DNA of 6,042 bases from Methanomassiliicoccales archaeon. GTDB lineage: Archaea; Thermoplasmatota; Thermoplasmata; Sysuiplasmatales; Sysuiplasmataceae. The position numbers were made by a program, and so were the translations under genes. This document shows positions 5,921 through 6,042 of this stretch, piece by piece. The notes under the pieces are model-generated. The model made no database searches, was not told the DNA's origin, and saw only the letters and a list, made by a program, of their open reading frames with translations. The DNA is taken from assembly GCA_027365715.1 (NCBI GenBank), contig DAHXLZ010000098.1:1-6042 (forward strand), read 5' to 3'. How positions within the stretch are numbered: the stretch's first letter is position 1; the number at the start of each line of letters is the position of its first letter.

Positions 5921-6042
5921 GGCACTGGAACAGCACAAATTACAGCTCTTCATTCACAAATGCATCGACAACCGTTGTATTGCACAAATACGCGATAAAC
6001 TACACAGCGCCTGGTGTGCTGATTAACATAACGCTGACTGCA
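5921..6042. repeat. Displaced copy of the 122-base direct repeat, at the window end
   Basis: This stretch is identical to 3976-4097 in all 122 positions and in the same orientation. It replaces the expected argS sequence and closes that reading frame. The match starts abruptly at 5921 and lasts to the final base. That pattern fits the end of a tandem or circular 1945-base unit (3976-5920), or a chimeric contig end. Confidence 0.97.

Noticed and set aside
5921..5953. ATG at 5951-5953 as an argS start
   Set aside because: The codons from 5921 upward come from the copied surface-gene segment, and the protein would lack the whole catalytic domain of ArgRS.
1..6042. CRISPR array, tRNA or rRNA genes, toxin-antitoxin pair or other defence cassette
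   Set aside because: I saw no regularly spaced short repeats, no tRNA cloverleaf or rRNA segment, and no small paired genes. The only nuclease is the partial TnpB.

Overview
The window looks archaeal. It carries purP, a purine-biosynthesis gene typical of archaea; a very large secreted, membrane-anchored protein with more than 40 N-glycosylation sequons and PKD-like domains; an archaeal TATA-like promoter; and a TnpB gene of the type common in archaeal IS200/IS605 (IS1341-like) elements. I would place it in the Euryarchaeota in the broad sense. Thermoplasmatota is a guess from the style of the surface protein, not something the sequence proves.

Layout, left to right. (1) 1-787: the 3' part of an IS200/IS605-type element. 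It encodes the complete RuvC-like nuclease half of TnpB, with all three acidic residues and the zinc knuckle, but not the N-terminal half. The element ends in a hairpin that should be the right end and the 3' part of an omega (guide) RNA. (2) 814-1971: purP (+), FAICAR synthetase, starting about 27 bases after the inferred element end. (3) 1972-2153: an intergenic region with a TATA-like box, a 12-base perfect palindrome near the expected transcription start, and a good Shine-Dalgarno site. (4) 2154-5339: a 1061-residue surface glycoprotein (+) with signal peptide, N-terminal beta domains, three PKD-like domains, a CARDB-like domain, a C-terminal membrane helix and a basic tail. (5) 5340-5431: a short convergent intergenic region with a hairpin and T-rich tracts. 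(6) 5432-5920: the C-terminal part of argS (-), arginyl-tRNA synthetase, cut off on the right.

Both ends of the window are structurally suspicious. Bases 1-71 are a near-perfect inverted copy of 652-722, placed where the first half of tnpB should be. Bases 5921-6042 are an exact 122-base direct copy of 3976-4097, from inside the surface-protein gene, and they break the argS reading frame. The right end has the form expected of a tandem or circular 1945-base unit, or of an assembly or amplification chimera. I consider chimeras the most likely explanation for both ends and would not trust the window as a chromosomal arrangement outside about 75-5920.

The genes do not form one pathway. purP (purine synthesis), argS (translation) and the surface protein are neighbours without an evident functional link, and tnpB is a mobile-element passenger. 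I see no convincing new biological system. The points most worth a second look are the TnpB frame that runs through its own right end to an ATGA overlap with purP, the domain make-up of the surface glycoprotein, and the two terminal repeats.
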